A stretch of DNA of 44,118 bases, from IMG/VR virus record IMGVR_UViG_3300033182_000162, positions 1-44,118 of that record; one strand, given 5' to 3'. The notes below the pieces were generated by a model. That model saw only the letters and a program-made list of their open reading frames with translations, did no database searches and was not told the DNA's origin. The first letter of the stretch is position 1; each line of letters starts with the position of its first letter. This document shows, in pieces, positions 7,644 through 15,714 of this stretch. The position numbers and the translations under genes were made by a program. Source of the DNA: a virus.

Positions 7644-8767
7644 TTAATAACCTCATAAAACTCTGGAAACACTTCTTCAAACCGTTCATTGCGGATAACA
7701 TCTATCTTTTTTGTTATCGATATAAACTCGTCTACCTTATTATCGTTTGTAGAGTTTATAAAATCCCTAATAGCTGCAATCTGATTAAATGACACGTTTT
7801 CTAACCTCTTATTTACTACTTGTTTTGTAGAGTTATCTAGATTACTCACACAGTAATATGTTGGATAATGAAGCAAGTTTAAATACAACTGATGTTCTTC
7901 TAGTCCTTGTGTTTTAAACCACGTAATAAACTCTGGGAGATAATACACGTTTAGCATACTTACTGTATGACAAATACTTATATGCAAGTACTGCCTTTCC
8001 TTTGTTTTATTGAATGTGTTCATCACCAAATCCCATTTAGCAGGATGACGTATATAGTTAAAATGTTCTCTTACCCCATCAATGCTAAACATAACCTCAA
8101 CCCATTTAAAATGCTTCCATAGTTCAAACATTTCTTCAGTAGGCATTATTGTGCCATTAGTATTGTAATGTATACTAATATCTTTTGCTAAGTCTCTTTC
8201 AACACACTTCCTAAGAACTTCAACATGTCGTTTAATAAGAAATGGCTCTCCTCCTGTAAAATCAATGTATTCTAAATCATCGAGCATTTCTTCTAGCCCT
8301 TGCCAGAATGGGCTATCTTCTTCCACCCAGTAGTTTCTCAGGTTAGGATTAAGCACACGACCATATATTAGTTGTTCGTCATTTGCCCATTTAAAACTGC
8401 TTTCTGTGCTACACGTTCTACACTTAATATTACATACCGTTCCAAGTTTCAAATCTAAATAAACAGGCTTTTTCAGAGGTTGTGAGATTCTATCTAAATG
8501 ATGAGAAAATCTCTCATTATCTCGCTGTCTTTTAGATTTATAGCCGCCAGCTTCTGCGTCCCAACATGGCTTACACCCGGGTGGCATTTTACCATTAACA
8601 AAATCCTTTCTCAAGTTGTTTAGCTGTTCCGAGTTCCAGACTTCTTCTAACGATGATTTTGTAAGATCCGAATGTTCTAACTCGTTAACATACATACAAC
8701 AAGGTTTGACCTTTCCATTAGGAGTTGCTTCAAGATGGATCCATGGTAAAATACAAGTCTTGTTCAT
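7640..8767 (-). CDS. Twitch-domain radical SAM protein (N-terminal twitch) 1
   Basis: A 375-aa protein whose twitch-like cysteine module comes first: C5 in CILPWIHL, the CC pair C23-C24 in PNGKVKPCCM, a SLEEVWN segment, then C65 and C68 in CKPCW. The radical SAM core follows, with C112, C116 and C119 in CNIKCRTC and TGGEPF (171-176). The C-terminus carries IRNERFEEVFPEF, a tail shared with the neighbouring family members. This order (auxiliary module before the barrel) is known for phage and bacterial proteins annotated as twitch-domain radical SAM. A characterised twitch enzyme, BtrN, oxidises an aminocyclitol, which makes sugar chemistry plausible here, but no substrate can be assigned. ATGA overlaps couple it to both neighbours. 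Confidence 0.85.
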   Translation of the reverse strand: MNKTCILPWIHLEATPNGKVKPCCMYVNELEHSDLTKSSLEEVWNSEQLNNLRKDFVNGKMPPGCKPCWDAEAGGYKSKRQRDNERFSHHLDRISQPLKKPVYLDLKLGTVCNIKCRTCSTESSFKWANDEQLIYGRVLNPNLRNYWVEEDSPFWQGLEEMLDDLEYIDFTGGEPFLIKRHVEVLRKCVERDLAKDISIHYNTNGTIMPTEEMFELWKHFKWVEVMFSIDGVREHFNYIRHPAKWDLVMNTFNKTKERQYLHISICHTVSMLNVYYLPEFITWFKTQGLEEHQLYLNLLHYPTYYCVSNLDNSTKQVVNKRLENVSFNQIAAIRDFINSTNDNKVDEFISITKKIDVIRNERFEEVFPEFYEVIK

Positions 8768-9456
8768 AGGCTACCTTCTATCATAGGTAGAATATATTCT
8801 TCTGCTACTCGTTTGTGACCTGCATTGTTGATGTGAAATCCTTTATCTACATAATAGCCATCACCTAAAAATTCTACCACACTATCCTGACGTATATCTA
8901 CTGGATCTAATGTTTGAGAAAATTCTTTGTACCAATGCAACCAAGGAAAAAATACAATACGGTCTTTTAGATAACTTTTTAATAACTGTAGTTGCATAGA
9001 AATTTTTTCTTGTTTTAAATTTCCGTATACAACATTTTCGTTAAAATATTTTATTGCTGTGCTTTTTTCACTAGGTTTTTCAAGTGCTTCTAAATACCCA
9101 GAAACAGTAATATGTTCTATCGTATTGTCTCCAATGCCGTACAATCTAACATGTTTGCCTTCTTGCTTATAAATTTTTTGTTCTTTACCGTTATGGTACT
9201 TTCCGTTAAGAAAGTTTTGTTTCCCATCGCTACTAAATGTCATTCTGTCAAGTGTTGTTAGTTGGAACAACACTAAGGAAGGATTATATTCCTTAACCAA
9301 TCTATAAGCACTCCATATTGCATATTCAATGTCTGTACCCGGTGCACCTGCATTTATAACCGGTTTGTTCAGCAAGTTCTGTAGGTGCGCAGAATAAGTT
9401 TCATTAGCATTTACGCCAGTTCCGTAAGTCCAACTACAACCTACACTTAATATCAT
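8764..9456 (-). CDS. SGNH/GDSL-type hydrolase-like protein B
   Basis: A 230-aa protein, close to the minimal SGNH domain size. Block I is GCSWTYGTG (6-14) with likely nucleophile S8; block II is INAGAPG (34-40); a LVLFQLTTLDR segment corresponds to the central strand; and DKGFHINNAGH (204-214) supplies the C-terminal Asp/His. The blocks fit better here than in the 270-aa protein at 4039..4851, to which it is only distantly similar. Substrates of the superfamily include O-acetyl sugars, lipids and thioesters. With no signal peptide it should act inside the infected cell. It lies between two N-terminal-twitch radical SAM genes with 4-base overlaps on both sides, which suggests their products act on the same molecule. 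Confidence 0.68.
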   Translation of the reverse strand: MILSVGCSWTYGTGVNANETYSAHLQNLLNKPVINAGAPGTDIEYAIWSAYRLVKEYNPSLVLFQLTTLDRMTFSSDGKQNFLNGKYHNGKEQKIYKQEGKHVRLYGIGDNTIEHITVSGYLEALEKPSEKSTAIKYFNENVVYGNLKQEKISMQLQLLKSYLKDRIVFFPWLHWYKEFSQTLDPVDIRQDSVVEFLGDGYYVDKGFHINNAGHKRVAEEYILPMIEGSL

Positions 9457-10640
9457 TTCATTAACTCTGCAAGTTCTGGAACAATATCTACAAATTTCTC
9501 GTTTCGTATATTATCAATAGTTCCCATTTTAAGTTTAAAGTTAGGTATTAAATCTGTTCGGTCTTCTGCATTCATATAACTAACTAAACTAGCAAACTGG
9601 TTGGCTACTTTTTTATAACCGTTATTAAACAACTCTTGAGCATAATCTGTGTACTGTTTAGTTAATACATCTTTATGATGCTGCGGCAATACTTGTAATC
9701 TTAATGATTCAGGGTGTTGTATTAAATTTACATGAAAATCATTTGGATGTTCAATCATTCCTGTATCTACAGCATGCTTATGAAAATCAACAATATGATA
9801 ACTATTCATTACTCCTATAGTACAGTTTATAAAAAATCTTGCGTTTGGCGCTCTGTCTTTCATTTGTTTACGATTTTCTACAATATCAGACCATATTGTT
9901 CCTTTACGAATGTACTCTGCTAGTTCTCCGTAAGCATCTAAAGAAGCACCCATTTCAACCTGCTTAAATAGAGGCCACACATCAAGCACATCAAGTTTCT
10001 TATATCGAAGTTGGCTAAAGTTGCTATTATATCTAATAACAACATCTGTTTTTTCCATTTCGACTAGTTTATTAAGAATCTTGTAATGTTCTTCCATAAT
10101 AAGTGGTTCGCCACCTGCAAAATAAATATCTTCAACGGTGTCAAACAATGGTTGTATTTGCTCCCATAGATTTACTTTATTATTTGGAACATCGTCAGGA
10201 AGACTTCCAAATATCTGTTTAGTTTCTTCATACCACCCTGTACTCAGCTGGGGGCCGCACATTCTACATCTCATATTACAAATATTTGAAAATCTAAAAT
10301 CCCAATACTTGATGCTGAAGTCATCTAAACTTCCATCTTTATTTGTGCTATCAACAAGTGGCATATGCCGCTCAAATGTTCTATTTAAATGATTGCGCAA
10401 ACTGCTCTGTCCATGATCCTCTTGTTCAAAGCATCTTGCGCAAGTCTCAGGCCTACGTCCTTGTATCATGTCAAAACGAAGTGCTTTCATTTTATCGTTG
10501 TTCCATACTTCTTCTAATGTATTTTCATTTAAACTTCCAACACTATCTTCCATTGCTGTTAAGCAGCATGGATATACATTATTGTTTGGCCATGTGTGTA
10601 AATGTATCCATGGAGCTATACATACAGTTTTATCAGTCAT
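9453..10640 (-). CDS. Twitch-domain radical SAM protein (N-terminal twitch) 2
   Basis: A 395-aa protein with the same layout as the gene at 7640..8767. The N-terminal twitch-like module has C7 in CIAPWIHL, C25-C26 in VYPCCL, TLEEVWNND and C67/C70 in CARC. The radical SAM core has C121, C125 and C128 (CNMRCRMC) and an AGGEPL SAM-contact motif near residue 175. The conserved C-terminal tail reads IRNEKFVDIVPELAEL. It is a paralogue of that gene, but the two are too different to be a recent duplicate. The start has AGGA four bases upstream and overlaps the preceding stop by eight bases. Function beyond radical SAM chemistry is unknown. Confidence 0.86.
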   Translation of the reverse strand: MTDKTVCIAPWIHLHTWPNNNVYPCCLTAMEDSVGSLNENTLEEVWNNDKMKALRFDMIQGRRPETCARCFEQEDHGQSSLRNHLNRTFERHMPLVDSTNKDGSLDDFSIKYWDFRFSNICNMRCRMCGPQLSTGWYEETKQIFGSLPDDVPNNKVNLWEQIQPLFDTVEDIYFAGGEPLIMEEHYKILNKLVEMEKTDVVIRYNSNFSQLRYKKLDVLDVWPLFKQVEMGASLDAYGELAEYIRKGTIWSDIVENRKQMKDRAPNARFFINCTIGVMNSYHIVDFHKHAVDTGMIEHPNDFHVNLIQHPESLRLQVLPQHHKDVLTKQYTDYAQELFNNGYKKVANQFASLVSYMNAEDRTDLIPNFKLKMGTIDNIRNEKFVDIVPELAELMK

Positions 10641-12081
10641 AAGTTCCTAATGCCTCGTCTATATTTTTAGGATCCGGTTCAAGCACCCATCCTTCTGCTT
10701 CTGCTAGTTCTTGTATTTCCTTGTCTGTATCCGGTATGCTCTCTACCCAATCTGTAAGTATGCTAGGAAACACACTTAAACTTTTATTGCGTCTTTCATC
10801 GTACTGCTTATAAAATGTTTTAAAGTCACGCCATAACGTAATAGGATTGCTTGTACGTCTGTGTGGGGCATCTACGGTTACAAGATAATCTAACAATCGC
10901 TCAATACTTGCTTTTTCAAACTCACTCCAGCCAATGTCATTCTTATGATGATCCCACCACCAATCTAAATCATCGTGTAAGTAATCTTTAATATGTGTAG
11001 GTAATGCTAGTGGACTTTGGAAACTAGGAAAGCGTAGCAAGTTTAAACTTACTGACGGTGTGCGACTTTGTGTAAGCTCTTTTAGTTTGTATACTTCATC
11101 TAAGAAGTCTGTGATACTAAACAAACACAAACTATTAATCGTCATCATAATGTGTACGCCTTTGTAGTTTGCTTCTGTAAGAATACGCTTAATATTCTTT
11201 AGCCATACTTCATAATCTAATCCATCACGAATATATTCTGCGTGTGCGCCCGTTGCTTCACAACTTGTATACAACTCAAAGTGTTTTATGCTTTTCGACT
11301 TTTCTATTAACTTGTCAACAATCTCATCTTTAGCAATAAGATTTGTGTTGATAGCAAAACGCATATCGCTGTCTTGTGATTCAAACCAATCAAATAGTTT
11401 CCAAGTGTTAGCACTCATTAGAGGTTCGCCGCCTGTAATACGCAGTTCTTCTAAACTTTCACTAAGTCCATTATCCCACCATTTCCAAAATGCTTGTATG
11501 TAAGGATTGTCTTCATCATCTTTGTAAGGCTGTGTCCAAGAGCCGTCTTGTCTAAATGCGCCTGCGCCGTCACTTACAAGATTTTCATAGTATCCATTCT
11601 TCTTGATATCTTTAGCCCATGTTGTACTGAAACTAGCATTACAATATGAACACGCTAAGTTACAAGTGCGATCAAATGCTATCTCAAATGTTTTTAGGTT
11701 TACACTTTCATTGTGATCCATTTCGTAAGCACGTTGTAGTTCTTCGTCAGAGTAGATAATGCTTTTAAATGTTCTGTCACTTACAGCATCTTTACCCATG
11801 TCTTCCATCTTCCAACAATACTCACACTCGCATGGACGTTCGCCGCACTTCATTTGGCGGCGCATTTCTTTTTTATGTTTGGTATTGTGTATTGCTGTAA
11901 AGTCTACTTCTACTTCTTCAACAGGGATTTTGTGAGCAGGAGGGTGATGGCAACTAGCAGTAGTGCCGCTGCCTAACCATGTAGTAGCGTTATACCACTT
12001 TGCTCCGCAGAAACTTTTACTTTTAGTGTCAAGTACTCTATCTCTATATTGCTGAAGTGTTTCGTCTGGCTTTTTAGGCAT
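10633..12081 (-). CDS. Radical SAM protein with CHHP-type N-terminal module 1
   Basis: A 482-aa protein. The radical SAM core has C140, C144 and C147 (CNLACSYC), and TGGEPLMS follows at about residue 215. The N-terminal 105 residues form a Cys/His-rich module, F-C25-GAKW, S-C44-HHPPAHKIP and C84/C86/C89 in CECEYCW, where the other family members have a CC pair and CxxC. This replaces CC with CHHP, so any auxiliary cluster or metal site may use histidine. The C-terminus keeps the RN....FP motif. It is a close relative of the next gene (12074..13444), sharing both the unusual module and an insert carrying DNPY..AFW. The start has GAGGA upstream and overlaps the preceding stop by 8 bases. Confidence 0.83.
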   Translation of the reverse strand: MPKKPDETLQQYRDRVLDTKSKSFCGAKWYNATTWLGSGTTASCHHPPAHKIPVEEVEVDFTAIHNTKHKKEMRRQMKCGERPCECEYCWKMEDMGKDAVSDRTFKSIIYSDEELQRAYEMDHNESVNLKTFEIAFDRTCNLACSYCNASFSTTWAKDIKKNGYYENLVSDGAGAFRQDGSWTQPYKDDEDNPYIQAFWKWWDNGLSESLEELRITGGEPLMSANTWKLFDWFESQDSDMRFAINTNLIAKDEIVDKLIEKSKSIKHFELYTSCEATGAHAEYIRDGLDYEVWLKNIKRILTEANYKGVHIMMTINSLCLFSITDFLDEVYKLKELTQSRTPSVSLNLLRFPSFQSPLALPTHIKDYLHDDLDWWWDHHKNDIGWSEFEKASIERLLDYLVTVDAPHRRTSNPITLWRDFKTFYKQYDERRNKSLSVFPSILTDWVESIPDTDKEIQELAEAEGWVLEPDPKNIDEALGTYD

Positions 12082-13444
12082 TCCAATCCTCTAACAAATC
12101 TCTATACTCTGGGAACGTATCCGCAAAGTTTTTGTTACGTCTTTTATTGTACTCTAATATGTATCGTACAAAGTCGGCCCTGTGTTCAGTTGCTGGCTTT
12201 TCTGTGCGTAAATAATCACAAAAACGTTTTATTTGATCCCATTCTTCCAAATAAAGTCTAGCATACTTTTCTTTGCGGTAATACTTTAACCATGACTCAC
12301 ATGTTGTTTCTATTACCTCAGCAAACACATTTCGCATGTCTTTATTTAATAGTGTACATTGTAAGTGCGGTGGCCAACGCAAGTAGTTAACGCTAAGTGG
12401 AATACGATTACGCTCAAATGTTGTATTGTAGTCTTTGCGTAGTCTCATTACAAGTTCTACAAACTCTACAAAACTAGGTAAACTTAATATGTTTATCGTT
12501 GTCATAATAGCAACGGTCGAATCTGTATCTTCTAGTATTTTGCGTACATTGGCTATCCATTGTTTATAGTCTAAGCCATCACGAGCATATTCTGCGTCTG
12601 ATCCTGTACTTTCTAAACTTGTATAAACATCAACACGAATGCCTACTTCTTGTAGTTGATTTATTTTTTGTATTAACTTGTTAACAAGTTTTTCTTCAAC
12701 ACACGCATTTGTATTAATAGCAACTTGTATTGGCTTTGGATTTTCTATTAGATAATCTAGCAAACGCCAAGTGTCTTTGCTCATAGTAGGCTCGCCGCCT
12801 GTAATACGTAACACTTCTAAATGTTGTAACGCTTCTGGAAACCATTGCCAAAATGCTGTTACATAAGGATTATCATCACTATGCTTATAGGGCATTTTGC
12901 CTGAAGTAGTCAAATAATCTAAATCGTGCGAGCCATGTCTAGTAGGATAGCGTCCGTTACTTTTTATATCCTCCATCCACTTTGAACTAATCTCAGGTGA
13001 ACAATAAGCACACGCAAAGTTACACGCATTTGAAAAGGATACTTCTAAATAACTAGGATAAACATTTTCACCCGGGTCGCTTTCTGCTATTTCTTCAAAT
13101 CGAGACCAAGCCCAAGTATCTGCTGTTTTATAATGTCTATCTGAAAAATAGTCTTTACCTAAATCTTCAATATTCCAACAATAGTCGCATTCACTAGGAC
13201 GCTTGCCTGTAAGCATTTTAAGACGCTGCTCTTTTTTGTATTGGCTATTATGTAGAGCGGCAGGATCCTTTTCTATTTCTTCTAAAGGAATCTTGTGCGG
13301 AGCAGGATGGTGACAACTATGATTGTATCCGTTTTGTAAGTATAACGTAGTCTGTAACCATTTAGCTGTACAGAACGAGCAACTTACAGCGTTAATCTTT
13401 TCACGCTTTTCTTCTAGTATGCGAATACGTTCTTCGTTGCTCAT
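12074..13444 (-). CDS. Radical SAM protein with CHHP-type N-terminal module 2
   Basis: A 456-aa protein, paralogous to the 482-aa gene that follows it. The N-terminal module has C22 and C25 (SCSFCTAKW), C44-H45-H46 in SCHHPAPHKIP, ALHN, and C86/C89 in ECDYCW. The radical SAM core has C141, C145 and C148 (CNFACAYC), then ITGGEPTMS near residue 212. The tail YNKRRNKNFADTFPEY matches the family's RN..F...FPE ending. It starts at an ATGA overlap with the GT-A-like transferase gene, and its own end overlaps the 482-aa gene by 8 bases. The two related copies side by side suggest either a heterodimer or two sequential reactions on similar substrates; this is inference. No targeting signal. Confidence 0.83.
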   Translation of the reverse strand: MSNEERIRILEEKREKINAVSCSFCTAKWLQTTLYLQNGYNHSCHHPAPHKIPLEEIEKDPAALHNSQYKKEQRLKMLTGKRPSECDYCWNIEDLGKDYFSDRHYKTADTWAWSRFEEIAESDPGENVYPSYLEVSFSNACNFACAYCSPEISSKWMEDIKSNGRYPTRHGSHDLDYLTTSGKMPYKHSDDNPYVTAFWQWFPEALQHLEVLRITGGEPTMSKDTWRLLDYLIENPKPIQVAINTNACVEEKLVNKLIQKINQLQEVGIRVDVYTSLESTGSDAEYARDGLDYKQWIANVRKILEDTDSTVAIMTTINILSLPSFVEFVELVMRLRKDYNTTFERNRIPLSVNYLRWPPHLQCTLLNKDMRNVFAEVIETTCESWLKYYRKEKYARLYLEEWDQIKRFCDYLRTEKPATEHRADFVRYILEYNKRRNKNFADTFPEYRDLLEDWNA

Positions 13445-14334
13445 TTGCGCTTTCTTATTACTCTTGGTGTATTATGATACAATGCCTTAAAGAAATGACT
13501 ACCATTAGCATCAAGTTCTGCTATTTCAATACCTAGCTCTGATCTAAGTTTATCACCTAAATCTTCAACTTCTTCTAACAAGTTTTCTTCAGTGATGTCT
13601 AATGATTCCCAATGTGAGTTTAACCATTTAAAATCACGCACTTCAGCATGGTTCCAGTCTGTACACATTGTTTTATATAAACCTTGTCTTGCGCCTAAAA
13701 CACTCCACAAGCCGTTTTCAACGTCAGCACCTACTGAACACCATACACGCAGTCTATCAAAGTTCTGCCACCATGTTTTGCGTAGGTCCTCTACTTTGGT
13801 ACCTTGGTCTAAACACATTTTAACGCCTTCACGGAAGCCTGCTCTCCAAGCCTGCCACGGTGTTGCGTTTGTAAAGCTCTCTGAGTAGTTTTCGTTAAAC
13901 TGATAATACTTGTCATCAAAGCAAAACTCTACTTGTCCTTTGTCGTCACCGTCTTCACTTGCTTCGTGTGTTTTCATGTTGCGCACAAACTTTCTTGTCC
14001 ACAACTTCAGTCCGCCGTTGCCGTACATTAAGCCATTAACGTGTACTTTGCCGCACCAACTAAAAACGTGTTCAGGTGTTAAGCCTAGTTCGTCTAAGTC
14101 TATTTCAACGTTAAGAAAGTTTGGATCTATAATATTGTCAGCATCAACGGTTACAAAGTATTCCGTTTCGCTCATTTCAGCACACATTTTATGAGCAGCA
14201 TCACTTCCATCTACTCCGTGTACACGTTTTGCCCACGGTACTTTTTGACATAAGTCTGCGTAGTTCTTTTCTGCGTTTGGCTCATCGTAGCTCAAGAAAA
14301 TAATATCTTGGTCTACTACTCTAATCTTACTCAT
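13441..14334 (-). CDS. GT-A-like glycosyltransferase
   Basis: I place the start at ATG 14334 (MSKIRVVDQD, 297 aa): AGAGGA lies four bases upstream and ATGAGTAA overlaps the preceding stop, the arrangement used elsewhere in this operon. An upstream ATG at 14382 would add 16 residues and overlap the previous gene by 56 bases. The VDADN motif (63-67) after an N-terminal Rossmann-like segment indicates a GT-A fold with a metal-binding DxD. MYGNGGLKLW and WQAWRAGFREG are shared with the truncated gene at 1..566, its paralogue. No signal peptide or membrane helix. It probably transfers a sugar from a nucleotide donor; donor and acceptor unknown. Confidence 0.7.
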   Translation of the reverse strand: MSKIRVVDQDIIFLSYDEPNAEKNYADLCQKVPWAKRVHGVDGSDAAHKMCAEMSETEYFVTVDADNIIDPNFLNVEIDLDELGLTPEHVFSWCGKVHVNGLMYGNGGLKLWTRKFVRNMKTHEASEDGDDKGQVEFCFDDKYYQFNENYSESFTNATPWQAWRAGFREGVKMCLDQGTKVEDLRKTWWQNFDRLRVWCSVGADVENGLWSVLGARQGLYKTMCTDWNHAEVRDFKWLNSHWESLDITEENLLEEVEDLGDKLRSELGIEIAELDANGSHFFKALYHNTPRVIRKRK

Positions 14335-14899
14335 AAATCCTCTTATATTGATAAGTGTCGAAACGTCTTGATGTATAAACACTTATAGGTTGATTTGTTG
14401 ATTCAAATGGCATATCAAACGGTGCTATAAAATAGTTATCGCTAACTAGACGCCCAAAGTCAACAAACAGAGTTTTATACAAAATATTAGGATCACCTTT
14501 TTCTGTGATGCTAAACATTATATTTGTGTTTAAACTCACTCCTTTAGAACGTAGATTATTTTTTAGTTCCTTACCTATTTCTATACGCCAGCAACTATTC
14601 GGTATGTCTTGTGTTATTATAATATCAGCATCATTCCCTTGCTCAGGTATTTCATATATGAAATCATTTATAGAATACGCATCTAACACATATTCAAATT
14701 TTGACGCAAACTCTAATGTTTTTGTTTTAGGATTATACTGAACCATATAGTTACTAGTAGGTTCATTACCATCAAGTATACTAATCACTTCTGAAATAGG
14801 TACCATAACATGGTCACGATTTTCGTCTGGAGAATTACTTACGCCCGTAACACGCCCGCTATCTCTCTCAAAAAATACATACATCATTTGTTCAGACAT
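14327..14899 (-). CDS. Unknown protein sharing a motif pair with the 117-aa protein
   Basis: A 190-aa soluble protein that I do not recognise as a named family. It shares two spaced motifs with the 117-aa protein encoded at 16581..16934: SNYMV followed by a short charged stretch (49-53 onward, versus 12-16 there) and EQGNDADI (86-93, versus EQGNDEDI 57-64). The C-terminal half looks beta-rich. It overlaps the GT8-like gene upstream by 16 bases, with AAGGAAA ahead of its ATG, and the transferase gene downstream by 8. Together with the 117-aa gene it brackets the two GT8-like genes, so a shared accessory role is plausible. No catalytic motif is visible. Confidence 0.62.
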   Translation of the reverse strand: MSEQMMYVFFERDSGRVTGVSNSPDENRDHVMVPISEVISILDGNEPTSNYMVQYNPKTKTLEFASKFEYVLDAYSINDFIYEIPEQGNDADIIITQDIPNSCWRIEIGKELKNNLRSKGVSLNTNIMFSITEKGDPNILYKTLFVDFGRLVSDNYFIAPFDMPFESTNQPISVYTSRRFDTYQYKRIYE

Positions 14900-15714
14900 T
14901 GTTCGTGTTTCCTTATTATTTCATTGGTTACAAAACTATTTTCAGTATAGTGGAATACAGTATTCTGCAAATGATTACCTATCTTTAACTTTAGATCATC
15001 TGTTAAATAAACTCCTACACGATCTTGCCAGTCTGTTGCGGTTTCTTGCCAACTTTGTATTGCTGGTTTCATGTGTACTATGTTAGGCATGTCTTGTCTA
15101 GCATTTGTTATTTCTGTATCTATGTCCATAATCTTCGCAGAAATCGCACAAGTTACATCCATGCTTGCTGTTTTAGGAAAATACTCTTTACAAAAATGTC
15201 CGTAAAATAGTTCCCAGTTGTTGTTAATAAGTTCTACCCATGTATAGTATTCTTTACATTTGTCGCATTTTTTGAAGTAATGTAAAGTATTATATACATT
15301 TGGCAGGTTATTTGCTGCGAACGCTTTACGGTAATAGTTTGATGTTACTAGTTCTTGTCTATATGTAAACACTCTTGTTGGATAAAACAAGTTGTAGTTA
15401 GAAACAAAACGCCAAAAATAGTCTAAGTTATGTAACACTAACACATCAGCATCTAGTACAATAGTTTCATCGTAAGGCGTTGCGTGGTATATCTTCCATC
15501 TATGCTCTGTTTGAAAACGACTGTCTGACTTTTCGTACCACGGAATATCAATAATACTATCAAACACCCATTTGTATTCATCTGGCACACTGTCACAAGT
15601 AAGAATACTAACAGGATATTCATTACCACTAGCACGTAAGCTCATAGCACACAGATATGCTTGTTTTACATACTCTGCTCCTTCGGCAAATATAACAAAT
15701 CCTTTACTGCTCAT
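14884..15714 (-). CDS. GT8-like glycosyltransferase (copy 2)
   Basis: A 276-aa protein. The N-terminus (SKGFVIFAEG...YVKQAYLCAMSL) has the form of a nucleotide-sugar-binding strand and helix. TPYDETIVLDADVLV (79-93) contains the DxD pair D88/D90 in the context typical of glycogenin-like GT8 transferases, and IVHMKP near residue 215 resembles the C-terminal H.....K metal/phosphate region of that group. It is a paralogue of the adjacent gene at 15704..16588, which has the same YDETI(V/L)(L/I)D(A/T)DV block. A CDKCKEYY segment in the middle could form a small metal site, though that is speculative. It overlaps the neighbours by 11 and 16 bases. Transferase assignment is reasonably sure; substrate unknown. 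Confidence 0.68.
   Translation of the reverse strand: MSSKGFVIFAEGAEYVKQAYLCAMSLRASGNEYPVSILTCDSVPDEYKWVFDSIIDIPWYEKSDSRFQTEHRWKIYHATPYDETIVLDADVLVLHNLDYFWRFVSNYNLFYPTRVFTYRQELVTSNYYRKAFAANNLPNVYNTLHYFKKCDKCKEYYTWVELINNNWELFYGHFCKEYFPKTASMDVTCAISAKIMDIDTEITNARQDMPNIVHMKPAIQSWQETATDWQDRVGVYLTDDLKLKIGNHLQNTVFHYTENSFVTNEIIRKHEQCLNK

Noticed and set aside
14335-14382. ATG start at 14382 for the GT-A-like gene
   Set aside because: It would overlap the previous gene by 56 bases; the internal ATG at 14334 has AGAGGA upstream and the operon's usual junction.
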